Positions 15,195-26,365 of a DNA stretch of 64,000 bases are shown piece after piece. The stretch's first letter is position 1. Every line of letters begins with the position of its first letter. The notes beneath the pieces were generated by a model. It saw nothing but the letters and a program-made list of their open reading frames with translations, was not told the DNA's origin and ran no database searches. The stretch comes from Coenobita brevimanus (taxonomy: Eukaryota > Arthropoda > Malacostraca > Decapoda > Coenobitidae). The stretch spans positions 18,201,639 through 18,265,638 of the forward strand of contig CM064732.1 of the NCBI GenBank assembly GCA_032717465.1, written 5' to 3'. The translations under genes were made by a program, and so were the position numbers.

Positions 15195-16115
15195 ACATAC
15201 CTGATTGCCTTCAATTATCATTTCCTTTCATTACATTCTCTATTTTTTTTTTCATTCGTCTTTTACCCACTTTCCTCTTTGCCGTATGACTTTTGCTTTC
15301 TTTTGCTATTCCGTCTTGTATTCCATTTATATTTTTCTTCCTTCCTTCTTTTCATTTTCATCCCGTTTCTTCTTTTCCTCATTTATTTCGTTAAATTTGA
15401 CCCTCCTTATTCTTCTTCTTCATCATCCCCTTCATTTTTTTCCTCTCTTCTTTCTTGCCTCTTTCCTTTTTCCTTCCTCATTCCATTAATTCCTCGGCCT
15501 CCGGTAGTCTACGTGACACTTGTATTTTGAATGATTTCTCTTCTCCCTGTTTGTTCTTGAAGTTTCTTTTTTTCCTTTAGGTTGTATCTTCCGTTCTTCC
15601 TTATCATTCCCATCTCCATTTTCCTCCTACCTCCCCATGCTATCTTGACTGCCTTTTCCTCCTTACTTCCCTCCACTTTTCCTCCTTCCCTATTTCCTTT
15701 TCCTTCTGTCCTGCTCTTTTACAACCCACAGCGTTCCCCTTTGTATCCTACTTTTCTCTTTTTTTGCATTCTCTCCACAACTTATCCAAACTAACCCATT
15801 TCCTCTCTTGCATCTCTGTCTTTCCCATCTCTTACCATTTCCCTTCCCATGCATCCATACTTTTTTTCTTCCTCATCTCCTTCCTTCCATATACCTCCTC
15901 ACCTCCCTCTTCACCTTTCCATTTCCCTTCCCACTCATTCTACCCCAGCCTCCTTCCCCTTCCAACTTCCTTCCTTCTCCATGTTCCCATCCCTCACTTT
16001 CCTACCTTACATCTCCCCACTTCCCTTCCCACTCTTCCCCTCTTCACTCTTCTCCCCACTTTCCCAGACTACTTCCCTCTCCCCGCTTCCATCCCCACTT
16101 CCCCTCCAAGCTGTA
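15195..16115. repeat. very long polypyrimidine tract
   Basis: About 900 bp of strongly C/T-biased + strand (TTTCCTTCC, CCCTTCCCAC words), interrupted by a mixed segment at 15485-15600. Frames of 90-150 codons across it are low complexity on inspection. Confidence 0.8.
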
Positions 16116-17500
16116 AGGGTAAACGCCGGTCTAATCGTCGCCTCTCATTCACACTCGGCTTAGGGGGACTCGCTCTGGTGCCCTTGATTGCGATAAATGT
16201 TCTCTCATAATCCGCCATAAGCCACGGTCATCTGTTTCGCTCCCATACACATCTCACCGAACCTCTACCATCCCTTAAGTATACCGTTATGTAATGTTGG
16301 AATGCTCTCATTTTGTTTCAGTTCGGTGCGATGAGTTGGGCTACATATCGTGCTTCAGAGTTATCATCGTTATCATTTTTATCATCATTATCATCATATA
16401 TATCGCCGTCATCATCAACATCAGCATCATCGTATATCGTTTCACACTATCGTACATGAGGTGGGCAAGATCCAGACACAGAAAATTGGGTGTAACAGAA
16501 TGTAAGAAACGTTGTCACAGATTGCCTTGCAGAACTTTACTACATCTCCCTTTTTTTTTTTAATACCCAAAGCTTCAGGGGAACAAAAAAAGGATAAAAA
16601 CAGACATGCAACAAAATTAGGTTTCACCTGTTTTGTACGCTGGTGTCAGAAACGTTCCACGCTGTTAATTCCTTCTTTTTCTTACTCATATATCTAGGCT
16701 ACCATCACGATTTAACCTTGCACGACATATCTTTCCTTGACATTTTCTAACCGTTTGTGTCTTACTATACTGCTGTCATGAATTTACCGAATAAGATTTT
16801 ACTTACCAAAGTCCTTTAATACACCCTTGTTCCGTTCATGAACATGCATTACCGACAACTCTTCTCGCCATTTTTCCACAAAGCATCAGACTGCGCTTAA
16901 ACATTTTCCTTTCTTTGATAATTTTGTCATTTTTTTTTCCCATATATTCCCGGCTGCTTTCATGAACGTCCCTAAAGAAATTTTCCCTACTACGTTTTCA
17001 ACCAGGCAACATTCACGAATTTACCGTACCCAGAATGATCTCTCTTTCCTCTTCAACACCGACGGACTCTCGTAACTATAATCCCGGGCCTATCACGACG
17101 CCACCTCGCACAGCACTCTTGTCCATCGTGATGACTTTTTCCTGTCATTATTCCTCTCCTTGACAACCTCTTCTCACCAATTTTCCTTCACATATCCATA
17201 CTGCATTCACGAACTTAGCTTATGTAATATAATCTTTCCCTCCTCTCCATCACCTACCGAGGCGTGTAATTGTAGTTCTTGGGCTTTCCTTCCTACCGCC
17301 TTGCAACTAAGTCCCTGTAAACGTATCCCAAGGAGTACTCTGCCTGCCGCAAAACACACAGGTGGCGTGTGACGGGGGTGGTGTCAGGTGGGCCAGGTAT
17401 GTAATCACCTGTGGTGCCTCACCTGTGATTTGTAGACGGCCGGAAGCTCTCACTCACGCCGTCAAGTCCCACACACCTGAGCAGGACTTGGGAGTGATTT
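16116..17500. other. mostly unique DNA
   Basis: (ATC/ATT)-rich patch at 16360-16440. From 16720 to 17240 phrases like 'TTCATGAACRTNC' and 'ATTTACCGTA' recur at irregular spacing (16780, 16837, 16960, 17010, 17210), suggesting a heavily decayed tandem repeat. No gene recognised. Confidence 0.45.

Positions 17501-17528
<28 letters not shown>
17501..17528. repeat. (GT)n microsatellite
   Basis: Fourteen GT units inside otherwise unique sequence. Confidence 0.95.
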
Positions 17529-17532
<4 letters not shown>

Positions 17533-17911
17533 ATTTTTGGGGATGTGAATGTGTGTCGGGGGGCGGGGAGCGTGTTTTATTTTATTTTTTTTAAATAGCT
17601 TTTGGAGTTGTAAGTGGGCATAGCGAGCGTACTTAGTCATTGCTGGTTTCTATATTTTTGAGGACAGAATTTAAAGCACCATTATTAGAGTACCGCCAGG
17701 CAATTTTAATCACGTCTAGAGAACTTCCCTTAACGCAACCAAAGAATTATATGCAAGGACCAACTGTGCAATTGCGGACATCACTGCAGCCACGGCGATT
17801 CTGTTTGAGGGCCTGCATGAGAGGATGACGAGGAGGGTGGAAAGTAGGTCCCCATTTTCGTATTGGTCACGAGTAGGACAGATTGCTACATGGGAGAACC
17901 ACTTGCCTAAA
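17529..17911. other. unique DNA, nothing recognised
   Basis: Non-repetitive. The small frame at 17640-17828 has mixed composition but no recognisable domain or splice context. Confidence 0.4.
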
Positions 17912-17990
17912 ATTTGATCCCTTTATTTCTTGTCAACGTTTGATCATTTTATTCGAATATGGAGGAGATGTTATGGTGAAGGGGTTAATG
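17912..17990. mobile_element. family A palindromic element, short form
   Basis: Left end TTTGATCCCTTTATTTCTTG, inner GATCATTTTATTC at 17942-17954 (one change from the family word), then GGAGGAGATGTTATGGTGAAGG (17961 onward) and GGGGTTAATG at 17981-17990. It matches the left half of the long family A copies at 49707 and 49944. Confidence 0.55.
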
Positions 17991-18194
17991 GTGAGAGAAA
18001 GAGAGAGATAGAGGGGGGGGGGATTAAGGCCTGTTGCAACACTACCGCCACACCCCCTATTTTCCTGCCTATCCTTCTTGGTCATGACAGTCGGAACAAA
18101 TTTTCATGGCTGTTCGGATGTTTGGTTTTGCGTGTAGAAAATTGGATGGCTGAGTTTTTATTTTTTTATTTTATTTTTATTAACTTTCTGAGGT

Positions 18195-18329
18195 AGATGT
18201 TGTGATGTTGCGTGAAAACTGGCGATAGTGTTTGGATTGTATTTGTGATTTTTCGTCAGTGTTGTGGTATTGCGTGGAAATTGTAAGTAGTTTGTTGTAG
18301 ATGTTGTGAGCTTTCGTGAAAATTGGAGA

Positions 18330-18381
<52 letters not shown>

Positions 18382-18880
18382 GTCCCATTTTGTTGGTGGA
18401 GTTTGTGGTGATTGCTGTGGGAGTTGCGATGTTGCGTGAAAACTGATTGTCGAGGATCGTATTATTTTGTCGTGGGAACTACAAAATTGCGTAAAAAATG
18501 ACGTTGTATTGATGACCTTTGGTGGGGGCTTTTTTTTTTTTTTTTAAGTGGAGGAGTTGTAATACTGCCTGAAAACTGTTTGTTGGAGATCGTAATATTC
18601 ACCATTGCAGTTGCGATATTGCTTAAAAATTCTGTGATACTAATATTTTTGTCTTTCCCTGTCGGAGGAAGATTATGATAACTGGCCTGAAAGTTGTAAC
18701 TGCGTGGAAATTATATGGTGGGAGGCCTCACATACATCGCGGAAGTTGCAATATTGCGTGAAAATTGACGATATTATTACGTTGTCCTTTCCTGTTGCAG
18801 AGGGGACGGCAAGTTGCAGTATTGCGTGAAAAATGGATTGCAAAAATTATCCATGGAAATTTATATATTGCGTGATAATC
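18195..18880. repeat. degenerate tandem array of a GTTGCGATATTGCGTGAAAA-type unit
   Basis: Variants of TTGCGATATTGCGTGAAAA occur about a dozen times on the + strand (near 18206, 18270, 18317, 18428, 18490, 18565, 18618, 18705, 18750, 18815 and 18862), spaced about 45-80 bp. A (TTA)n array at 18331-18381 sits inside one unit. Confidence 0.75.
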
Positions 18881-19207
18881 AAGTTTATTGTAATTGACCA
18901 TCCCAGTCCTCTTGCTTTTCTTGCTTTTATTTTCTTTGCATACAGTGGGTGGTTGTTCATTTGTTCATTTCTTTTGCTTGTGGTATCGTGCTAATGTTAT
19001 TGTTGTTCTTCATGGAAATTCTGATACGGAATGAAAATGGAGTGTAAAGCTTTTGACCTTCCTGTATTTTTCTGTCTATTTTTGGATGTACAGTAATTGG
19101 TTGTTCATTTTTTTTTACTAGTTTATTTTTCATTGTTTTTTTTTTTCCTCCTGCTGTTTGGATGATGTTAATGTTGATAATGATTGCGATAATGGTGGTC
19201 ATGATTC
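18881..19207. other. unique AT-rich DNA
   Basis: A TGTTCATTTNTTT phrase recurs near 18953 and 19103 with TGTTNTTGTTG words, possibly the worn start of the neighbouring array. No gene. Confidence 0.4.
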
Positions 19208-19447
19208 TTTATTTGTTTTTCGTGTAGTTCTTTGTGTTTCGTGTGGTCCTTTATTTGTGTTTCGTGTGGTTCTTTATTTGTGTTTCGTGTGGTCCTTTAT
19301 TTGTGTTTCGTGTGGTTCTTTATTTGTGTTTCGTGTGGTTCTTTATTTGTGTTTCGTGTGGTTCTTTGTTTCGTGTGGTTCTTTATTTGTGTCTCGTGTG
19401 GTCTTTATTTGCTTTTCATGTGGTTCTTTATTTGTGTTTCGTGTGGT
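19208..19447. repeat. minisatellite, 23-bp unit, about ten copies
   Basis: A unit close to TTTATTTGTGTTTCGTGTGG plus TTC repeats with very few differences (19250-19440); one shortened unit lies near 19360. Because 23 is not a multiple of three, three units give a 23-residue peptide repeat in every frame, which explains the long Phe/Val/Cys-rich frames. Confidence 0.9.
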
Positions 19448-19554
19448 GCCGTGCTGGTGTTATTGACGCCGCCAATAAAAGTAGCCAACACCCCGGAAGA
19501 GTTAGTGAGTCTCCAGCCATCCCACCCGACCACAGACACCGCAAAACTCCGCCG

Positions 19555-19800
19555 CATCTCCCCCTCGTCGTCCGTCTGCCTGTCCGTTTGTCTTTCCGCT
19601 CCTTGGTCCTTTCGTCCCTCCGTCCATTCATCCCTCTGTCTGTCATTCCGCCCGCTTGTCTTTACGTTCCTCTGTCTATTCGTCCCTCCGTTCCTCATTT
19701 CGTCCGTTTGTCTTTCCGTCCCTCCGTCCATTCGTCCCTCCGTTCCTCATTTCGTCCCTCTGACTTTCCCTCCCTCCGCCCAATCATGTCCTTCCATTCA
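19555..19800. repeat. diverged TCCGTCCC/TCCGTTTG tetranucleotide-derived tract
   Basis: C/T/G-rich sequence of CCGTCCCTCCGTCC-type words, with a larger duplication of CATTTCGTCCGTTTGTC-like segments (19695 versus 19750). No coding value. Confidence 0.7.
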
Positions 19801-20475
19801 TCCGCTAAGTTCTTCTCTGTAATTTAAAGATGAACTTCGGGATTTCACACATTCACCGTACCCTCGCAGTTTCACAGACTTTACTATATAAGGTCAGACT
19901 ATTTCGAAGACTCCTGTACATTGGTTATTTGGGGAATTCGCTTTTGTATGCTGTGACTCGTAAATTCACAGACTTCACTATTCCCTCGTGATATCAAAGG
20001 CTACGCTGTATCCTCGGTTTTTCACAAACTCTGATAAACAATAGCACAATTACCCGCCAACAAAGCCCATAACAAGAACACCGCACGAACAGAACACAGA
20101 GCAAATGAACCTAAATAAAACATCCAACAGCGAATCCAGGTAGACGCGAGAACACCCACTAACGACCTTGGACGGTGTAATGAGGGTATCAGTAACGAGC
20201 GACACCTGTACATTACCAATAACGAGTCTCAATTATCCCTCTCCTTTGCCACCTCATGTAGCGGATGGTTAGCGACTTCTGGTACCCACCCCATACCCAC
20301 ACCCACCTTTATACACACTTACCCACATACTCAGATATCCACACGAACATACCCACTTATCTACGTATGTTTATATCCACGTCCTGATGTGAACACAATC
20401 TGCAAATTACATTGTTAATTATACGGTTTTCCCTAGTCAGTGCTTCACATGCTTTCATACCCATGCACGTCCCTA
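19801..20475. other. unique DNA, nothing recognised
   Basis: The phrase TTCACAGACTTCACTAT recurs near 19870 and 19970, a short decayed direct repeat. From 20280 an ACCCACAT-type A/C-rich zone begins. Confidence 0.4.
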
Positions 20476-20800
20476 AATAGATAGATAGATAGAGAGATAT
20501 TTAGATAGATAGATAGAGCTTTATGGACCACAAATACACCCTGTACATACCCATATCTACCTTTCTTCACTTCCCCATATACCCACACACTTCCATACAT
20601 ATCCACACGATCAGGCCTGCCCACCTCCCCACGTTCACTGATACCCACACAAGTACAATCCTAACCACCTACCATACGTCCACACATACCTACACGCCCA
20701 TATACATACCCATACACCCATATATACATTCCCAACACCCCATATATATTGTGCCCACACGACCATACACAGCCAACACCCATTACACTGATAACACCTG
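20476..20800. repeat. (GATA)n followed by a degenerate CCCATA/CACCCA tract
   Basis: GATAGATAGATAGAGAGATA at 20478-20516, then about 270 bp of A/C-rich sequence with CATACCCATA, CACACC and TATACATACC words. Confidence 0.7.
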
Positions 20801-20920
20801 ATAGCCACTTACAGGTAGGTGTTTACAAGGTGTTTTACAAGGAGGTCCTGTTGTGTTCCTGTCCTTGTAAATATTGTCAACTACTGCGGTGCGAGAACTT
20901 CCATTTATCCACTTGTATAT

Positions 20921-21200
20921 TGTTCCTGCTTCCTCCAGACGATTTTATTCAGCTGTCGTACTGAATACCTTGGTCCGATGGTCTGTTTAATTCTTGCAAC
21001 TTCCAAATTATTTTATTCAGTTTTGGGAAGACTTCGAAGTGGACTGGTTAGATATAGCCTTCATTAACACTTTCTTCACGAGAGACCTGTTCTTAGCTGA
21101 ATGAAATTGGGGTTAAATATATCGTTCATTATTCATTTCAAGAGGTCAGTTCTAAGGTTAATAAAATCGTCTGTCAGTAGAAGAAATGGAATGAAAACAG
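20921..21200. mobile_element. family A palindromic element, long form with extra centre
   Basis: GTTCCTGCTTCCTCCAGACG and CGATTTTATTCAGCTG at about 20921-20953 form the left arm. GGTTAATAAAATCGTCTGTC and AGTAGAAG at about 21157-21183 form the right arm in inverted orientation. A second ATTTTATTCAGTTTTGG occurs internally at 21010. The outer ends are worn. Confidence 0.5.
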
Positions 21201-21350
21201 GCCACTGCGGGACGTAGGGGCACTGGTGGTGGCCGTGGCAGGTGGCGAAGGCATTAAGGAAGGTGTGCAGAGACGCCAGGGTTTATTTACACCGGGTCGG
21301 ACGGATATAAATCTCTCACAGGGGCTCCCACAACAATTACGTCTCTAGAA
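21201..21350. other. unique GC-richer DNA
   Basis: Short non-repetitive spacer. Nothing recognised. Confidence 0.4.
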
Positions 21351-22560
21351 AGGTGTTCCATTTCGCTCCCTTCTCCCTCCTTACTCTGACCTTCACCCTA
21401 CCCTGGCCTACTCCCTGTTCTCTTATTCTTCATCTCATCCTCAGCCTCTCCACTCCCCTCTCATTTCCTTACTCCTCCTCTTCCTTCACCTGTTCTCCAT
21501 CATACATTGTCTGCTTACAATATTTTCTCTCGGTCTCTTGCACCGACATACCTTCCTACTGACTTACTCGTCCCTCTTATTTACCTGTTGTCCGTCTTGT
21601 CCTTGTACTTCTGTTTTTCATCCCTGCTGGTCTACATATTTTTACTTTTGCTTGTTCCTCTGCTCAGTTTACTTCATCCTTTTGGCTTCATCCCATCATT
21701 TATTCCGTCACTTTTTCCTTTTTTCTTAAGTTTTGCTTATCCATCTCATCATTCAGCATACACTTGTCACTCACACTCTCTCTCCCTCTCCGTACAATCA
21801 TTGCTTCACCCTTACCCCCTTCCCACCCAACCTCATACCCTCCCTTTCTTCTCCTACAGTACCACACCTCTCTGTTCTCTCTCCCTTCCCTCCCTCCCTC
21901 CTTCCCTTCCTCCTCCTTTGCCTTCCTGTCTCAATCCCTGTCTCTCTTCCAGCGTCCCTCCATTTATCTATTTCCTCCCTCTGTTCCTCTCTCCCTTCCT
22001 TCTTCCCAATCTCCCTCCCTTCTTCCCACATGTTATCTCCTCTCTATCTCAGTCCTGGTCTCTCTTCCTACCTTCCAACCTCTCCCACTTCTTCCTTCCC
22101 TCCCTTCCTGCCTACCTCCCCTCCCTCCAGTGCCCCACCCTCCGTGAGGGAGGCAGTAGGGCGGTGTGGTTGCTTGCTTGCCTGCAGTCACCTGTACCTG
22201 CTTGGCCAGTGAGTTGCGAAATCACACTCCTCCCTCTCTCTCTCTCTCCCCTCCCTCCCTCCCTCCGTCCTTCTCTCATTTCCTCCCTCCTTCTCCCCTC
22301 TTTACCTTTGTCTCCTTTTCTTTCACTGCGTATATCCGTTCCTCCTTTCATGTTTCGAGCCTTGTTTCTCCCTTCTTGTCTTTCAGTCTGTCTTTTTATC
22401 TTTCCTTCTGTTTCAGTTCCTGTCTTCCTCTTACCCCCCATTCAAGTTTCCCCTTCCCACTCTCTCCCTGCCTCCACCCCACCCTTCCTCTCTCCTTCTA
22501 TCTCCCCTCTCCCCCTCCCTCTCCATCTCTCCGTCCCCTCCCTCTCTCTGCCCTCACTAG
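21351..22560. repeat. 1.2-kb polypyrimidine tract
   Basis: Strong C/T bias on the + strand for about 1.2 kb (CCTCCCTCCCTTC and TCTCTCCCTTCC words), with one mixed island at 22138-22230. One frame stays open for more than 400 codons, but it is Leu/Pro/Ser/Phe throughout and ends in the adjacent minisatellite, so it is not a gene. Confidence 0.85.
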
Positions 22561-22714
22561 GCCAGGCATCCCTTATCCGGTTGCCTGGTGGTGATTTGAG
22601 GGCGGGGCGGGGCAGAGTGAGTCGAGGTCGCGCCGGACTGTTGGAGGGAGTTGGCACAATTCACCCCTGTATTTTGGTTGGGTGTTTGTGTTTGCTGGCT
22701 TCGTTTTGGGTGTT

Positions 22715-22865
22715 TGTAATGGATGGTATTTGTGGTTGTGTTAGTGATGGGTGGTGTTTGTGGTTGTTTGTGATGGGTGGTGTTTGTGGTTGTGTTTGTG
22801 ATGGGTGGTGTTTGTGGTTGTGTTTGTGATGGGTGGTGTTTGTGGTTGTGTTTGTGTTTGTGATG
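22715..22865. repeat. minisatellite, ~28-bp unit, about five copies
   Basis: A unit close to GATGGGTGGTGTTTGTGGTT plus GTGTTTGT repeats with a few short variants between 22718 and 22862. Confidence 0.9.
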
Positions 22866-23097
22866 TATGGCTGTATGGTTGCATTTTGTGATGATTGACT
22901 TAAACTTTGGTTCAATATTTGAGTTACTATATTTCATGGGTGTTTGTGTGGTTGTGTTTGTGATGAGTGACTTTGTGATGTCTATAAGTTACTTCATCAT
23001 AACAATGTAGGAACGTTTTTTATCACTTGTGAGTATCTGTAAGGAAGTACTACTTAACGTTACCCACATCAGTATGATGACGTCTATCATATCATAA
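22866..23097. other. unique DNA, nothing recognised
   Basis: Includes a decayed remnant of the preceding minisatellite near 22935-22975. No gene. Confidence 0.4.
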
Positions 23098-23165
23098 CCT
23101 TGCGCTCTCCTGGCGATTTTATTCAGCTTGAGAATTTTCCAACGGGAGGGGTTAGATAAAGGTTT
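23098..23165. mobile_element. family A fragment (left half)
   Basis: TGGCGATTTTATTCAGCTTG at 23110-23129 followed by GAGGGGTTAGATAAA near 23147. This is the inner part and closing end of a short-form element; the outer left end is not visible. Confidence 0.45.
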
Positions 23166-23635
23166 CATACTTTCAATATAAAAAAATATCTAAACTGAGC
23201 ATAATTATTTGGAAATAGCGATAATATACACAGCGTTTTCGTAGTGGACGGATTTAACTTCATCCTCGTCAACGTTTTGCAACCCGGGTATAATATGAGT
23301 TGCCACTTAGAGATATTCTGATACTCACACTGTGCTGAAGTGAGCCTAGTTGAGCGCACCAAGAATGTTAAGCCCAGTCGGACCTTGGAGGCGTTTGGTA
23401 TCGCGTGTGATAATAATTCAAGGATGGTATTTCCAAGCTAATCTCCAGGTGGTCAGCTATTCACCGCCCCGCCGCCGCTGCCGTCCCTCTCAGTGAAAGT
23501 TGAGCGGCTTAGGTGATTCATCGGCCAACGTCAGGATACATTATTGAATGAACGCATTAAGGGGGAAAATCGCCTCTACCACGGACATAACTAACTGCTG
23601 TGCCGACCTAACTTTCACCTCAACCATGATTATCT
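23166..23635. other. unique DNA, nothing recognised
   Basis: Non-repetitive. The frame at 23165-23362 (- strand) has no recognised motif. Confidence 0.4.
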
Positions 23636-24125
23636 TTCACCCTGCCCTTGCTGTTGCTGTTTCACCTACTTACTGCCGCTTCTGTTGTTTCACCTACATA
23701 GTGCTGCTTCCGTTGCTGTTTCACCTACTTAATACTGCTTCTGTTGCTGTTTCACCTACTTACTGCTGCTTCTGTTGCTGTTTTCCCTGCTTAATGCAGC
23801 TGCTGTTGTTTCTGCTACTTACTGTTGCTTCTGTTGCTGTTTCGCATACATACTGCTGATTCTGTTGCTGTTTCCCCTACATTCTGCTGCATCTGTTGCT
23901 GTTTTACATACTGTTGCTTTTGTTGCAGTTTCACCTACGTACTGCTATTTCTGTTGCTGTTTTCCCTATTTAATACTGCTCTTGCTGTTTCGCCTACTTT
24001 GTGTTGCTTCTGTTGCCGTTTCGCCTACATACTGCTGTTCCTGTTGCTGTTCCGCCTACATACTGTTGTTTCACCAACACACTGCTGTTTCTATTGCTGT
24101 TTTACATACTGCTGTTTCACCTGCT
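23636..24125. repeat. minisatellite, ~31-bp GCT-rich unit, about fifteen copies
   Basis: The unit is close to TGCTGTTTCACCTACTTACT followed by GCTGCTTCTGT, with point changes and short deletions. The Cys/Phe/Leu/Val-rich frames come from translating a 31-bp period. Confidence 0.9.
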
Positions 24126-24458
24126 GACCATATACAGTAAACGCAACTCCTGGTCGAACCTTGGAACTGGGTGGTGGTAGGCTGGGAAGGGTTCTCTGGC
24201 ATCTCTCCTTTATTTATTTTATTTTTTTATTTTTTTATCTACAGTAATTATCTAGTTATGTATTTATTTTTTATAGTACCCCGTAGCTCCTTCAGCCCTG
24301 GCATGTGCTATTTATTTTAATGTGGCTAACCAGGGGCTTATTCAGCATGGGGAAGGGTGTCCTCTGTCTGAAGGGGTTAAGAATCTACTACTACAAAAAC
24401 TAATAGTAGCAATAGTAGTAGAAGTGGGAATAATAAAAACAATAATAATGATGATAAC

Positions 24459-24496
<38 letters not shown>

Positions 24497-24690
24497 GTAA
24501 ACAGGTGAGGAGGAAATGCTTGACAGGTTCCTAAGTCCACGTGAATTTGTCCTAAGGTATTAATGCCTGGCCCTGACGCAGAGGCACCGGTGATAAAAAA
24601 AAAAAAAAAAAAAACTGAAACGGTGTATTAAACAAAAAAAATATTCCCGGACTGTGATCAGCGGGCGAACACATCTTTTAAATTAGGTTT
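24126..24690. other. unique DNA with (AAT)n at 24461-24496 and poly(A) at ~24595
   Basis: A T-rich patch at 24209-24270, one AAT array and one run of about 20 A. No gene recognised. Confidence 0.5.
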
Positions 24691-25260
24691 GTGGCTTGGT
24701 GCTGCAGGCAAGAGGGAAGGGGAGGGGGTTGGGAGAGGTGGGGAGAGAGTTAGGAGAGGTAGGGAGGAGTGGAGAAAAGAGGGGGAGGGGGGAGAGGGGA
24801 GAAAGCCGGAGAGCAGGCTGTAGATACAGAGGGAGGGAGAGGTGAAGGGGAGAGGGAAGGGTAGAGAAGAGAGGGGTAGGGAGGGAGAGACGGAGAAGGG
24901 AAAGAGCCAAAGAAGAGGTAAAGAGATAGGGAGGAAAGGAGATGAAAGGGAAGGTCAGAGAGGAGAGTACAAAGGAGTACAAAAAGAAGGTAAACAGGGA
25001 CAAGCCTAATGAAAGATAAGTGAAGTAAGAGGAAGGGAGAGGAAGGAGGAGGGATGCTGAGGAGGGGGGTAGTAAGGGAAAGAGGGAGGGAAGGAGAGGC
25101 GACGGAGAGGGAGGGAGGTAGGGGAGGGAAGGAATGAGAACAGGTGGGAAGGAAGGGAAGGTCGGAGAGGAGCGGCGGGAAGGTGAGAGGGAGGCGGCTG
25201 GAGAAAAAAATGTGAGGGAGGTACGAAGTCATGGGGTGCAATGGCGATAGCTAAAGAGGG
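24691..25260. repeat. polypurine tract
   Basis: About 570 bp of A/G on the + strand (GGGAGAGG and AGGGAAGG words): the opposite strand polarity to the neighbouring pyrimidine tract at 21351-22560. Confidence 0.85.
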
Positions 25261-25461
25261 AGGTGTGGAACAGTAGAAGAAAATGAGAAGAGAATTAGAC
25301 GCGAAAGATAGGGGGGAGAGAGAGAGAGAGAGAGAAGACCTGAGACGTTAACTGACTGCGTAGGATTTCTCCGTTGTATAAAATCATGCAAAAATAAGAA
25401 AAAAGAAAAAAATCTTGGCTCGGCCATTAAAAAAAAAAAAAAAATGATGTATGAAATTAGG
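25261..25461. other. unique DNA with a short (GA)n and poly(A)
   Basis: (GA)n at about 25316-25335 and an A run at 25428-25444. Confidence 0.5.
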
Positions 25462-25612
25462 CCCTTATTTTATGTGTCCTTGGAGATTTCGTAACACTAC
25501 ATCCTGAGTGGTTTATTCTACTTATTACACCTTAATTTCCCCGCGTCTCTTAACGTGTACAATGCAAAATAAATCGCTAAGGAAGAGGTGCAAAGAAGTC
25601 TCCTATGCTACC
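25462..25612. mobile_element. family B palindromic element
   Basis: Left arm TCCTTGGAGATTTCGTAACAC at about 25477. Right arm GCAAAATAAATCGCTAAGGA then AGAGGTG at 25564-25590, with AAGTCTCCTATGCTACC to 25612. Only the right inner arm keeps the GCGATTTATTTTGC motif (inverted); the left one is diverged. Confidence 0.55.
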
Positions 25613-25765
25613 AGGAAGAAGACAAGAGAAGAATGAGTTTGAGATGTTCATGAGACTTCTCCATGATCCCACCCCCCCTTTCCTCACGCAACACCCTCCT
25701 GGAATAAAAAAAAAAGGGGGGGTGGGGGGAGGCGTGAGTCACCGAGGGGAGAGAGAGAGAGAGGG
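25613..25765. other. unique DNA
   Basis: A short C-run/G-run pair flanks an A run near 25670-25730. Nothing else is seen. Confidence 0.4.
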
Positions 25766-25789
25766 CAGGAGGTGAGGGCCGAGGGTATT

Positions 25790-26100
25790 AGGACTTTGTG
25801 GGCGGGGTGGGGGAGGTGTGGGTGGTTGCTGTGGGCGTGGTGGGGGAGGTGTGGGTGGTTTGTGTGGGCGGGGTGGGCTGGGTTGGGTGAAGTGTGGGTA
25901 GGGTGGGGAGGTTGTGATTGGTTGGGGTGTGGGAGGTGCGGATGGGGTAGGGTGCTGTGGGGGAGCTGTTGGTGAGGTGTGAGTGGGGTGGAGGAGATGG
26001 TGATGAGGTGTGGGTGGAGTGGGGGAGCGTTGGTGGGGTGTGGATGGTGTTGGGCGGCAGGTGGTGTGTGGATGGATTTGGGTAGGTGAGGGTGTGAGTA
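25790..26100. repeat. G-rich tandem repeat (GTGGGNGGGGTGGGGGAGGT type)
   Basis: Units of about 50 bp with several G-runs, for example two near-identical units at 25805-25855 and 25840-25890. The + strand has many closely spaced runs of three to five G and so has G-quadruplex potential. It encodes Trp/Gly or Pro/His frames only by composition. Confidence 0.8.
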
Positions 26101-26365
26101 GTAATGTGGTTAGGACTGATGACAAATGGGAAGACAGAAAAGTTTGAGGTTGATGGAAGGCGTAGGTGGGGGGGGGGGTATTGAGTGAGAAAGAGGAGTG
26201 GGGTTAGTGAGAAGGGTTAGTGGGGTTGCTGAGAAGTGTGTGGGGTATAGTGGGGTTGCTGAGAAGAGTGTGGGGTATGTAGGAAGTAGAGGAAAAGATG
26301 GTTTGGTTAAAGAATGGCAAAACATAACGTCCAGGATGTATTTGTCTGTGGTTAGAGGGATTAAA
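26101..26365. repeat. short duplicated G-rich segments
   Basis: GTGGGGTTGCTGAGAAGNGTG and a following GTGGGGTAT occur twice (26220-26250 and 26250-26280), a 30-bp direct duplication. Confidence 0.7.

Noticed and set aside
21507..22829. A 440-codon open frame on the + strand
   Set aside because: It runs through a polypyrimidine tract and ends in a 28-bp minisatellite. The product is Leu/Pro/Ser-rich low complexity with no domain, and neighbouring frames are open too.
23548..24140. Cys/Phe-rich repetitive frames resembling a small secreted protein
   Set aside because: They come from a 31-bp minisatellite read in several frames at once.
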